Assembly: GCF_030269905.1 (NCBI RefSeq)
Contig: NZ_BSVC01000001.1
Location: 1 to 64,000, forward strand
Source of the DNA: Pelosinus sp. IPA-1
Lineage (GTDB): Bacteria; Bacillota; Negativicutes; DSM-13327
Length of the DNA: 64,000 bases
Direction: 5' to 3'
Positions 16,508 to 24,483 of this stretch are shown here, piece after piece. The position numbers and the translations under genes were made by a program. Under the pieces are notes generated by a model. The model saw only the letters and a program-made list of their open reading frames with translations, ran no database searches and was not told the origin of the DNA. Within the stretch, counting starts at the first letter, position 1. Every line of letters starts with the position of its first letter.

Positions 16508-17077
16508 TCAGATCTCATTTCCGCTAGTTTCTTGTCCAAGTTCAACAGTATAGGCGGGGCCGATATTTAATAAAGTGTTTTGGGCATTTATAGATGTAAT
16601 ATTATTGTCGTTGTTACTACTAGGCTGATTTGCCTGCACCTGTTGGAGGGCAGTTTGGATTGTTTGCAATTGTTGTTGAAGTTGCTGAACTTGCTTTGTA
16701 TTTGCACTTGCATCATCTGCGCTTTGCAGTTTTGCAATTTCAGATGAAATGATTTGCTTCTGATGCATTAAAACTGTGGGATCATTCGAAGTCGTCACTA
16801 TATTATTCAGATCACTTTTTTCTTTTGAGGTTCTATTAATTATTTTTTGTTGGTTATTTACAGATTCTGATAATTTTTGGGATGCTGTATCTTCTTGAGA
16901 TTTTGCATCAGCTAAATTTTCCTTTTCTGCAGCGATATTGCCACGACCTATATCTGCTTTTATTTCTTCTTTTATAGTACTAGCTTTGTTATGAAAGTGT
17001 CTTTTCATATTGTAATTCATATTAACTTGCGATTGCAAAAAATTTGATTGAAGTAAGTCAGACGTAAAGCCGCTCAT
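16508..17077 (-). CDS. unrecognised coiled-coil protein
   Basis: This 189-residue protein has no signal peptide or membrane segment. It is rich in Gln, Asn, Ser and Lys. Heptad-like stretches run from about residue 30 to 75 (EEIKADIGRGNIAAEKENLA) and 110 to 150 (SSEIAKLQSADD, QVQQLQQQLQTIQTALQQVQ). The last 40 residues are low-complexity (SSNNDN) and then hydrophobic. A structural, surface or spore-associated role is possible, but I do not recognise the family. The start has a GGGGGAAT site. It is monocistronic between repeats. Confidence 0.65.
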   Translation of the reverse strand: MSGFTSDLLQSNFLQSQVNMNYNMKRHFHNKASTIKEEIKADIGRGNIAAEKENLADAKSQEDTASQKLSESVNNQQKIINRTSKEKSDLNNIVTTSNDPTVLMHQKQIISSEIAKLQSADDASANTKQVQQLQQQLQTIQTALQQVQANQPSSNNDNNITSINAQNTLLNIGPAYTVELGQETSGNEI

Positions 17078-17207
17078 TTTATTAATTCCCCCTCGATATA
17101 AGCTTTACTTATAATATCGAAATAAATCCATTTTTACTTAAATTTCCCAATTCTTTTTAAATTAATTGTGTATAGGATATAAAATAGTTATTTCCTGACG
17201 TCATCCT

Positions 17208-17315
17208 TATGATAAATCATGTCAATTGCTCCCCAAAAGTACAGTATCAGAGGGAGCAATTGGGATCAGGTTTGTGAGTAACTCAAAAGAACCGTCCCTT
17301 TGAGTTTTTTAGACT
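17208..17315. repeat. R4-related repeat joined to a REP-like arm
   Basis: ATGTCAATTGCTCCCC and GGGAGCAATTGGGATCAGG are inverted arms related to R4. They run directly into GAGTAACTCAAAAGAACCGT, CCCTTTGAGTT and a T-run, the REP-like arm also seen at 8301. Confidence 0.6.
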
Positions 17316-17356
17316 GAAAGGTCAGCGGATAAAATTCGCTGATCTTTCAGTCTGTA
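17316..17356 (-). terminator. hairpin terminator of the esterase gene
   Basis: ACTGAAAGGTCAGCGGATAA and the inverted TTCGCTGATCTTTCAGT form a 14-bp stem at the 3' end of the leftward esterase gene. On the minus strand the adjacent T-rich stretch serves as the tail. Confidence 0.65.
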
Positions 17357-18682
17357 TTATCGCCCTCCCGCCAGGGCTTGAGTAGATAACCATTTCATAA
17401 TTGATGTTTCCTTACCATTAATTATGGCTGAGCATTGATTGGTGTATACGTAAATCCATGACCAATGCCCGTCATATTCATAGGGGGCTCCGTTGGCTTT
17501 TTTGTATAACCCTGTAGTATCCAGTACATTTTCAAATAATGATAAATGCACATTTGGGGCGCCTGCCTTGATTAAGCGATCATAAGTCGGTAATACGTAA
17601 GCGGCAGGAGGTACTGTTTTATCTGTTTTGGCAGCCGTAAACCAAATGGGGACATTTTTCATTTTTTGTATATCTGCTTCTGTAAGTAGTGCATCTTTGA
17701 GTGCTTCGCAGGTTGGAAATGCCGCCGCAAAATACTCTGGATAATCGCGGATCAGCAGCATTGTCATATATCCGCCATTTGAATCCCCGCCGATATAGAT
17801 TCTGTTTGTATCAATGCCTTGGTGATTCGCAACATATTCTTTAATTAATGCCATGAGGGCTTTCTCGTATTTTGATGTTCCATCGCCAAACCCTGTAAAA
17901 CCGTCCATCCAAAAAGTAGGCGTTTGCGGTACTAATACGTACGCTCCAGCAAAATAAGCCTGCATTTCTTTTGTGGCAAAAGCTGATGCCTTATTGCCAG
18001 CAATCGGAATCGTAGGATCTGTTCCGCCTTCGCCCATACCATGCAACCAGATAAGTAAGGGTTGCTTCTTCTTATCGATTGTTGGTGTATAACTTGCGTA
18101 GGTCAAAGTAACATTGTCATAGGATGCCTTGCCAGTAGTAAAATCATCTACAAGCTTCCGATTGTCCCCAGTATATGTAGTTACAACCAATCCTGAAATG
18201 GATCCTAAACTAGTCCTGATATCTTGCTGCTGACTAATCGTGTAGTTACAGGTAATCCAATCATTTTGCATCGTCACGACACTAAAGTTAAGAGGTGATG
18301 CCAAGGAGACCGTTGGTCCCACTTCCATTTCAAGAACTACGTACTGCCCCTGGAGTGCGGAATTCCCATCCTTATCAGCAACATAGGCCTTGGTAATCGT
18401 ACGATCTCCTTCCTCTTCTCCCAGTAATTTGGTGTTTTCCCGAGTCTCCTTTCTTGCTACATGCACTTTAAAAGTGTCCCTTGTCACGGAGTTCTGTTCA
18501 ACATTCTGACCCAAATCAATTATGATTTTCGATACAGCAGCTCCCCAATCATAGATTTCTGTAACCGTTTGATACGACGGCACCTGTGGGTTTGAATTCT
18601 TAGCAAACACATTCGTACTCGAATAAACGATCATAGCCGTTGCTAACAAACCAGCTAATAAAAATTTACCTCGTTTTTTCAT
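17357..18682 (-). CDS. secreted alpha/beta-hydrolase (esterase with Ig-like N-terminus)
   Basis: A 441-residue exported protein. The signal peptide (KKRGKFLLAGLLATAMIVYS) should be cleaved near VFAKN. An N-terminal beta-rich domain (about 30-190) resembles the Ig-like domain of secreted esterases. The C-terminal hydrolase shows LLIWLHGMGEGG (oxyanion), GGDSNGGYM (nucleophile Ser), an Asp in TAAKTDKTVPP and His in YDGHWSWIY. It is of the prolyl-oligopeptidase / PHB-depolymerase-like class; the substrate is unknown. The start ATG follows AAGGAGG. Confidence 0.87.
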   Translation of the reverse strand: MKKRGKFLLAGLLATAMIVYSSTNVFAKNSNPQVPSYQTVTEIYDWGAAVSKIIIDLGQNVEQNSVTRDTFKVHVARKETRENTKLLGEEEGDRTITKAYVADKDGNSALQGQYVVLEMEVGPTVSLASPLNFSVVTMQNDWITCNYTISQQQDIRTSLGSISGLVVTTYTGDNRKLVDDFTTGKASYDNVTLTYASYTPTIDKKKQPLLIWLHGMGEGGTDPTIPIAGNKASAFATKEMQAYFAGAYVLVPQTPTFWMDGFTGFGDGTSKYEKALMALIKEYVANHQGIDTNRIYIGGDSNGGYMTMLLIRDYPEYFAAAFPTCEALKDALLTEADIQKMKNVPIWFTAAKTDKTVPPAAYVLPTYDRLIKAGAPNVHLSLFENVLDTTGLYKKANGAPYEYDGHWSWIYVYTNQCSAIINGKETSIMKWLSTQALAGGR

Positions 18683-18786
18683 GACTTTTTACCTCCTTAT
18701 AGTTCTGAGCTTTTAATCCGCTATTTTATACTACAATTCCTTTAGGAATATGAAAATCCTGCCAAATGAAGAGGATGTCATTTTCT

Positions 18787-18917
18787 CTAGGGGAGAATTG
18801 GGGGCAGGCTTGTTTAGCAATTGAATTATTTGGCTCATGTAAGATCATGAGAAAATGATGCAATTTTTACTATACGTCAAGTCTGACCCGATTGTTTATG
18901 GTGGGTTGGGTTGACTT
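18787..18917. repeat. dispersed repeat R4, copy 3
   Basis: GGGGAGAATTGGGGGCAGGC, a middle resembling copy 1 (ATGATGCA), then GTCAAGTCTGACCCG, and a second boundary GGTTGACTTATGTCAAAATG. A CTCAATCC / GGATTGAG hairpin follows at about 18931-18960 and could end the leftward methyltransferase transcript. Confidence 0.6.
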
Positions 18918-19007
18918 ATGTCAAAATGTCCTCAATCCTTGTGTATGCAGGGATTGAGGACATTTCTAATTTTACTTTTTGCCAATAAAGATGTATTTAC
19001 GATATCT

Positions 19008-19637
19008 TTATAGTTCTTTTTTACATTTTACAATTATAAATTTCACTGGAGGTTTATTTTCAAAGTTCTTATTTGACTCATCAATTTCTTCAAATTCTAT
19101 CAATCCATATTTTCCAAATTCTCGTTTTACTGAATCAGAATCATAAAAGAACATTTTTACGCCTTCCATTATCTCAAATCGGTCTTTACTCAGTTGTTTG
19201 CCCTTTCCAAACATTGGAGCTTTTTTTGAAACAGTGGTAAAAATCATATATCCGTTTGGTTTTAACTGATTATAACAATCTTTAATAAATTTATTCCTCT
19301 CACGATTATTCAATAAGTGAATAAGTGCATAGGAAAAAATACCGTCATAAAGTTTGTTATCAAAAGGCATGTCAGTTACTGAACCATGATAGATACTAAT
19401 CCCAATCCCATTTTGTCTTGCCAAATCAATCGCTGTTCCTGAAATCTCAATACCTGTTACATTAATTCCGTTCTCAATAAAAGCCTTTGCATTTCTGCCG
19501 TATCCAATACCTGGTATCAATATATCCTTAACTTTCTTTTCAAGGAAAAAGTCCTTTGTCAAGATTGTAGAGTCTGAAGGTTCAAATCCCCACATCGTTT
19601 GTTTTTCTATAAAACTTGATTCCCAGAATTCTGTCAT
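19008..19637 (-). CDS. class I SAM-dependent methyltransferase
   Basis: A 209-residue Rossmann methyltransferase. Motif I is ILIPGIGYGRNAKAFIENG, with the acidic end of strand 2 in VTGIEISG and motif IV in YDGIFSYALIHLL. The N-terminal FWESSFIEKQTMWGFEPSDS resembles thiopurine/TehB-type small-molecule methyltransferases. Target unknown; detoxification or thiol methylation is plausible. The strong AAAGGAGAT site supports the ATG. It stands alone. Confidence 0.87.
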   Translation of the reverse strand: MTEFWESSFIEKQTMWGFEPSDSTILTKDFFLEKKVKDILIPGIGYGRNAKAFIENGINVTGIEISGTAIDLARQNGIGISIYHGSVTDMPFDNKLYDGIFSYALIHLLNNRERNKFIKDCYNQLKPNGYMIFTTVSKKAPMFGKGKQLSKDRFEIMEGVKMFFYDSDSVKREFGKYGLIEFEEIDESNKNFENKPPVKFIIVKCKKEL

Positions 19638-19700
19638 ATCTCTATCTCCTTTATGTTTTATTTTAATTAGAATATTGACTTGCTTGCGGCTAGCATAAAT

Positions 19701-19850
19701 TTACGTAATGTTTACACGTCTAAACTCCAATAAATAAAGGATTTCCGAAACCAGTTCGTATATAAATACAGTCAACAGCACCGCGGGAACTGAGTATTGG
19801 ACTAGTAATTTTCCAATCGGTTTCTTTTTAAGTTCTTCAATTTTGTTCAT
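19701..19850 (-). pseudogene. MATE-family efflux transporter N-terminal remnant
   Basis: The frame starts MNKIEELKKKPIGKLLVQYS and PA, the typical cytoplasmic start of MATE transporters. It then leaves the family after about 24 residues and stops at residue 49. It lies downstream of the Rrf2 gene on the same strand, as Rrf2-MATE pairs often do, so the efflux gene has probably been deleted. The fragment is short, so this is tentative. Confidence 0.5.
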
Positions 19851-19940
19851 TTGTATCCCTTCATAAAATACATTATAGACATTTAATATCTATGATTAGA
19901 ATGCAAAATCCTATTGAATAATCAATCAAATACTGATTGA

Positions 19941-20354
19941 TTATTCCGTACCGATTCTACAAGTTGATTTGCTCTGGGCTACTTCATAAAGCTTTTTATC
20001 CTGCAGATACGTCTCCATGATATTTTCTGCTTCTGCCATTGCTTTATGTATCAAACACTTGCTTTCTGTTTGGAAACTACAATCAAATAATGATCCAGTT
20101 CCTTCGGTTGCCTTAATAACATCCATAAAGGAAATGTCCTTAATCTTTTTGCGCAAGGCGTAGCCGCCTTTCACACCTGAAGTTGATTCAATTAAATCCG
20201 CCTTAACCAACTGCGTTAAAATTTTTGAAAGATAGGTAACGGAAACATTGAAGTGATCCGCCAGTGTCTGTACACTCAGTTTCTCATTTTGAGCATGTTC
20301 AATCATGTATACAATGGTATGCAGAGCATAGTTTGTTGCTTTTGTATATTTCAA
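19941..20354 (-). CDS. Rrf2-family transcriptional regulator
   Basis: A 137-residue winged-helix regulator with the family start MKYTKATNYALHTIVYMIEH, the HTH LADHFNVSVTYLSKILTQLV and a cysteine region (FDCSFQTESKC). Many Rrf2 members bind an Fe-S cluster with three cysteines. Here the usual third cysteine is not clear, because the C-terminal end differs from the duplicate at 7424. The TTG start is supported by GGAGG seven bases upstream. The former partner, a MATE exporter, is a remnant downstream. Confidence 0.85.
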   Translation of the reverse strand: MKYTKATNYALHTIVYMIEHAQNEKLSVQTLADHFNVSVTYLSKILTQLVKADLIESTSGVKGGYALRKKIKDISFMDVIKATEGTGSLFDCSFQTESKCLIHKAMAEAENIMETYLQDKKLYEVAQSKSTCRIGTE

Positions 20355-20619
20355 ATGAAAACCTCCATAAAAGATATTGTAGACTTTCTTTATCGATGAT
20401 TATATGAATAACAGATGATTTTGTCAATCCAATAATTTGATTTATATTTTGAAATACTTTAACGATCTCCATGGTAAACTTAGCGGATTTTGTTATGCAC
20501 AATCCAGTAATACAAGGAATTTACGATGAAAAGACGATTTTATTGACACAAAATGGGTAGATTTACAAGTTCTCGGATCGCGTATCGTGCTCCTGTTCAG
20601 ATGGAAAAAACTCTCTGTT

Positions 20620-20768
20620 TGATCCGATACGGAGAACCGTATCATTTGTAATAGCGAAAGAACTCCTACCAAATCTTTCTAGAAATTTGGCAGGAGTTCT
20701 TTGTGTTTATAAGAAATATTACAAAGATAGAGTGAGGATAGTAGATTTTAATTATTGGATTGACTCAT
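20620..20768. repeat. dispersed palindromic repeat R1, copy 3 (most complete)
   Basis: Shows the full layout: GATCCGATACGGAGAACCGT then ATC (first hairpin), ATTTGTAATAGCGAAAGAAC, the TCC-TACC / GGCAGGAGTT arms, and the tail TTACAAAGATAGAGTGAGGA to ATTGGATTGACTC. It serves as the reference copy for the other four. Confidence 0.8.
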
Positions 20769-20790
20769 TGCACTTGTCCCCTTGCTTTTT

Positions 20791-21279
20791 CTAAGGTACA
20801 ATTTTTTCAGGAATGGGGAACTTATAATTGTTTGGGATATCCCAAATTTCAACGCACGTGCCAATTTTTTTCTTGGTGTCCATATAGGCAAACCGAATCT
20901 CTCCCCACTGACCTTGCATGACAGGGACTACACCCAGTTGATAAAATTGAGATATCGCTTCATCAAAGCTGCCAGTATATTCACAGGCTATGTGATGAAG
21001 ACCTTCACCATGGAGTTCTAAGAAATCATGGTAAATGCTCGGACCTGTCAACGGTTCAATTAACTCATATTGCATGCCATCCTTTGACATCGCGACTGCC
21101 TGGCGTAGGGAAAACTGACCATGATTTCCATGGTAACGCAAGTGTTTTAAAGAAGGTGGGGCGAGTGTATATACTTCCCAATTTGTTAATCCGAACATTT
21201 GCCGATAGCGCTCTATTCCTGCTTCAAGATTGTTAACAACGAAGGCAAGTTGTATCACTTTGGTTATAGGGCTTATCAT
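20791..21279 (-). CDS. VOC-superfamily (glyoxalase-like) protein
   Basis: This 162-residue protein has two beta-alpha-beta-beta-beta modules of the vicinal-oxygen-chelate fold. Metal-ligand candidates are His in IQLAFVVNNLEAGIERYRQ-like strand 1 (weak), His in GLHHIACEYTG and Glu in KIGTCVEIWD. The pattern is closest to the methylmalonyl-CoA epimerase/glyoxalase group. It is divergently transcribed from an HxlR regulator, with palindromes between them, so the pair is probably a regulator-enzyme unit responding to reactive electrophiles. Confidence 0.8.
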   Translation of the reverse strand: MISPITKVIQLAFVVNNLEAGIERYRQMFGLTNWEVYTLAPPSLKHLRYHGNHGQFSLRQAVAMSKDGMQYELIEPLTGPSIYHDFLELHGEGLHHIACEYTGSFDEAISQFYQLGVVPVMQGQWGEIRFAYMDTKKKIGTCVEIWDIPNNYKFPIPEKIVP

Positions 21280-21304
21280 CTATCTCAATACCTCCTAATG
21301 AATT

Positions 21305-21346
21305 GAAAATGTACATTTTCTTAAGGGTTGTAACCATACTAGTATG
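21305..21346. promoter_or_regulatory. two perfect palindromes in the VOC/HxlR divergent region
   Basis: GAAAATGTACATTTTC (21305-21320) and CATACTAGTATG (21335-21346) are both perfect palindromes between the divergent genes. Either could be the HxlR operator; GATAC repeats follow the second one. Confidence 0.55.
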
Positions 21347-21440
21347 ATACAATGATACTATAACTTGGAGTGGCAAACTAGTACGCACTTATGTGTATCC
21401 TAGTACCTCTATTCATAGTGGGCGGAGGGAAGACGAAAAG

Positions 21441-21776
21441 ATGCTAAGATTGTATAACCATAAATTTAAATGCGAGATGGAATTAACAGTGTATCTGATA
21501 AGCGGTAAATGGAAGATTCCAATTCTCTGGAACTTGAAAGAAGGAACCATGCGTTTTGCTGAAATTAAACGGCAGTTAGGTTCTGTAACACCCAAAATGC
21601 TTACGCAGCAGCTGCGTGAATTAGAAGAGGCTAATCTTGTAAAAAGGCTAGTGTACGCAGAAATTCCACCGAGAGTTGAATACTCACTGACAGAGGATGC
21701 TATAAGTATCCTTCCAATACTAAAACAATTATCCCAATGGGGAACTAACTATTATCATAAACATAAGGTAGAATAA
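21441..21776 (+). CDS. HxlR-family transcriptional regulator
   Basis: A 111-residue winged-helix regulator typical of HxlR: CEMELTVYLISGKWKIPILW, then RFAEIKRQLGSVTPKMLTQQ and the wing region PPRVEYSLTE. The Cys in FKCEMELT is the conserved position used for redox or aldehyde sensing in this family. The ATG at 21441 is preferred because GGAGGGAAG precedes it; the frame is open from 21393. Its likely target is the divergent VOC gene. An R3-type terminator follows. Confidence 0.9.
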   Translation: MLRLYNHKFKCEMELTVYLISGKWKIPILWNLKEGTMRFAEIKRQLGSVTPKMLTQQLRELEEANLVKRLVYAEIPPRVEYSLTEDAISILPILKQLSQWGTNYYHKHKVE

Positions 21777-21786
21777 GAAAATGTTG

Positions 21787-21829
21787 AACCGCACCTAGCC
21801 TCAGAATGTTGAGTGTAGAGGCGGTTTTT
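21787..21829 (+). terminator. R3-type terminator (copy 4)
   Basis: AACCGCACCTAGCCTC / GAGTGTAGAGGCGGTT, then TTTT. It starts 10 bases after the HxlR stop codon and has the same hairpin core as copies 1-3. A second hairpin, AGCTATTTGTCT / GGCAAATAGCT with a T-run, follows at about 21879-21917. Confidence 0.85.
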
Positions 21830-22045
21830 GCACTCGATATAATGGAAGAGATCTTCCAAGAAAATCATTGATGGGAAACAGCTATTTGTCTAATGATAGG
21901 CAAATAGCTGTTTTTTGTGTGCCGTGGGGAGATGTGGTGTATAATTGTATTTAAAAACATTGACAAGACGACATAAAATGTTGCAATATATACAAATGAC
22001 CTCATAATATTTTTGTTTTTAAAAATAAAGGAGAATTATATTATA

Positions 22046-22513
22046 ATGACATTCGATAACTACGACAAAGCAATTCTTAGAGAGTTGCAAAAAGATTCTT
22101 CAATATCCAATTTAGATTTATCAAAAATGATTGGTTTGTCTACCTCAGCGTGTCTAACAAGGACAAAAAATCTAAAAGAACTAGGTGTTATCAAGCAGTT
22201 CACAACGATTGTTGATGAAAAAAAACTTGGAATGGAAACTATTGCTTTTATTATGGTGGTTTTGTCTCCGCTGACGAGAGAAACAGTTGATTTTTTCTTG
22301 GAGCAGATCAATAAAATTCCACAGGTTCTTGAATGTTATGCGATTACTGGTAATCGAGACTATCTTTTAAAAATTGTTGCAAAGGATATGCCTACTTACA
22401 AAGATTTTGTAATCGATTTACTTATGGCGATACCTGGAGTAAGTCGGGTGGAAGCTAACATTGTAATAAGTACGGAAAAAAGAACATTGTCAATACCAAT
22501 TGACGAAGATTAA
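22046..22513 (+). CDS. Lrp/AsnC-family transcriptional regulator
   Basis: A 155-residue regulator with an N-terminal HTH (DKAILRELQKDSSISNLDLS, then STSACLTRTKNLKELGVI) and a C-terminal RAM domain (FIMVVLSP, QVLECYAITGNRDYLLKIVA) that binds amino acids. It is 21 bases ahead of an amino-acid permease in the same direction, so it probably regulates uptake in response to the substrate. The ATG at 22046 is preferred; an AAGGAG lies somewhat far upstream (11 bases). Confidence 0.9.
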   Translation: MTFDNYDKAILRELQKDSSISNLDLSKMIGLSTSACLTRTKNLKELGVIKQFTTIVDEKKLGMETIAFIMVVLSPLTRETVDFFLEQINKIPQVLECYAITGNRDYLLKIVAKDMPTYKDFVIDLLMAIPGVSRVEANIVISTEKRTLSIPIDED

Positions 22514-22534
22514 TTTTGTAAGAGGGGGAGAACT

Positions 22535-23899
22535 ATGGGTAGCAATAATACGAATCAACATGTGCAACGTGGACTTAAGAATCGTCATATCCAAATGATC
22601 GCGTTGGGGGGAGCCATCGGTACAGGATTGTTCTACGGTTCTGCTACAGTAGTAAAAATGGCCGGACCAGCGATTACTTTATCTTATTTAATCGGTGGCG
22701 CAATTATATTTTTTATTATGCGAGCATTGGGAGAAATGGCTGTCGATCATCCAGTGTCAGGCTCATTCAGTGAATATGCTTATCAATATTGGGGCGAACT
22801 TCCGGGATTCATTGCTGGCTGGAACTATTGGTTTAATTATGTAGTTGTTGGTATGGCTGAATTATCAGTGGTAGGCGTTTATATTAATTATTGGTTTCCG
22901 GATATTCCAACATGGGTTTCAGCACTGATATGCTTGGTGGGCGTTACATTAATTAATATGATAAATGTAAAAGTTTATGGCGAGTTTGAATTTTGGTTTG
23001 CCATTATCAAGGTAATAGCAATCATTGGCATGATTGTTTTTGGTATAGGGATGATTGTTTTTGGTGTTGGTAATGGTGGACAACCTATTGGGATCAGTAA
23101 CTTATGGACACATGGAGGATTTTTACCAAATGGCATACAGGGAGTGGTGATGTCACTGGTTTTAGTCATGTTTTCATTTGGTGGTGTAGAGCTTGTAGGA
23201 ATTACTGCTGGTGAAGCTGAGAATCCTGAAAAAACCATCCCACAAGCAATTAATCAAGTTGTATGGAGAATTTTACTATTTTATATAGGAGCTATGGGAG
23301 TGATTTTGGCAATATTCCCGTGGATTGAAATGGAGTCAACGGGGAGTCCTTTCGTACAGATATTTTCTCATGTAGGTATTTCGTCGGCAGCTAATTTGTT
23401 GAATTTTGTAGTTCTTACGGCAGCTTTATCAGCATATAATAGTGCTTTATATAGTAACGGAAGAATGTTATACGGTTTGGCCGAACAAGGAAATGCTCCG
23501 AAAATCTTTGGTAAATTAAATTCAGCAGGTACACCAGTAAATGCAGTATTGGTTTCTACAGTGTTTACATTAATTGTAGTGTTATTAAGTTATTTAAACC
23601 CAGAGAAAGTATTCTTATATTTAATGTCATTGGCGACTATTTCGATTATTATTAATTGGGCGATTATTTTAATTGTACAGTTAAAATCTCGCAAACATAA
23701 AGAACAGGCCAATAAACACATATTGTTTAAAATGCCGTTATACCCTATTGCATCTTATATCGGCTTAGCTTTTTTAGCAGCTGTTGTTGTTATTATGGCC
23801 TTCATGCCTGACATGCGTTTCTCTTTGTATATTGCACCTGTTTGGTTGCTATGTTTGTATATCGGTTACAAAATTAAAACAACAGCCCAAAGTAAATAG
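22535..23899 (+). CDS. amino-acid permease (APC superfamily, AAT family)
   Basis: A 454-residue, 12-helix symporter. The AAT hallmark is RHIQMIALGGAIGTGLFYGS in helix 1, followed by the GEMAVDHPVSGSFSEYA loop and GVELVGITAGEAENPEKTIP between helices 6 and 7. The closest named types are ProY/GabP/AroP; the substrate cannot be fixed. It is probably co-transcribed with Lrp and ends before a strong terminator at 24037. An 18-base near-repeat (MIVFGIGMIVFG) is within normal family variation. Confidence 0.92.
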   Translation: MGSNNTNQHVQRGLKNRHIQMIALGGAIGTGLFYGSATVVKMAGPAITLSYLIGGAIIFFIMRALGEMAVDHPVSGSFSEYAYQYWGELPGFIAGWNYWFNYVVVGMAELSVVGVYINYWFPDIPTWVSALICLVGVTLINMINVKVYGEFEFWFAIIKVIAIIGMIVFGIGMIVFGVGNGGQPIGISNLWTHGGFLPNGIQGVVMSLVLVMFSFGGVELVGITAGEAENPEKTIPQAINQVVWRILLFYIGAMGVILAIFPWIEMESTGSPFVQIFSHVGISSAANLLNFVVLTAALSAYNSALYSNGRMLYGLAEQGNAPKIFGKLNSAGTPVNAVLVSTVFTLIVVLLSYLNPEKVFLYLMSLATISIIINWAIILIVQLKSRKHKEQANKHILFKMPLYPIASYIGLAFLAAVVVIMAFMPDMRFSLYIAPVWLLCLYIGYKIKTTAQSK

Positions 23900-24036
23900 C
23901 TGTGGTTATAAAAGGATGGTAAGTAGAAACTTATCATTTATAATGACGAAAGAAGCCACTGCCGAAATTGAAATGCACCCTAGTTCAGGAAGATAAAATA
24001 AAACCACCATATGTAGGATTACTTGAATTAAGCAGA

Positions 24037-24073
24037 CTGGCGCCGTTTTTCAAACGGTGTCAGTTTTGTTTTG
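24037..24073 (+). terminator. Rho-independent terminator after the permease
   Basis: CTGGCGCCGTTT / AAACGGTGTCAG stem (two G-U pairs), followed by TTTTGTTTT. The surrounding 23900-24483 stretch holds no gene I can support. Confidence 0.8.
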
Positions 24074-24483
24074 AGGTTATATCGTTCAGAGCAATGTATG
24101 CATTGCTCAACAACTTCCCTTGCTTCATCAATGGTTATGAATTGAATCCAAAGTTGCCAAAAACGCACAATATCAGGGTAAGTAGGATACGTCTACCCTT
24201 TTTAGGGAATAATAGCAACTTCATTCAATATATTAGAACCAATAATAATTAAAAGAACAGAAGGCTGTTTTTAAAGCAGTACGCCTTTATGGATCACTCG
24301 AAAGGTAATTATGAAATTCCTCTCAGCTATCAAATGATAAAAATAATGATGTAATTCTCTGCAATGACGAAGAAGTATACTCTATAAGGACAATGTGATG
24401 AAATGTAGTAAATAAAAAGAGGATTTACAAATTTTGTATTGAAAGTAAATAGTAAGAATATTAAAAATGTACAGGAGGATTAT

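Noticed and set aside
23030-23085. Short tandem repeat in the permease (MIVFGIGMIVFG)
   Set aside because: Homologous permeases have similar hydrophobic repetition here as I recall them; it is a normal membrane segment rather than a duplication of note.
23968-24252. 94-codon frame after the amino-acid permease
   Set aside because: Contains the terminator hairpin at 24037-24073 and shows no protein-like pattern.
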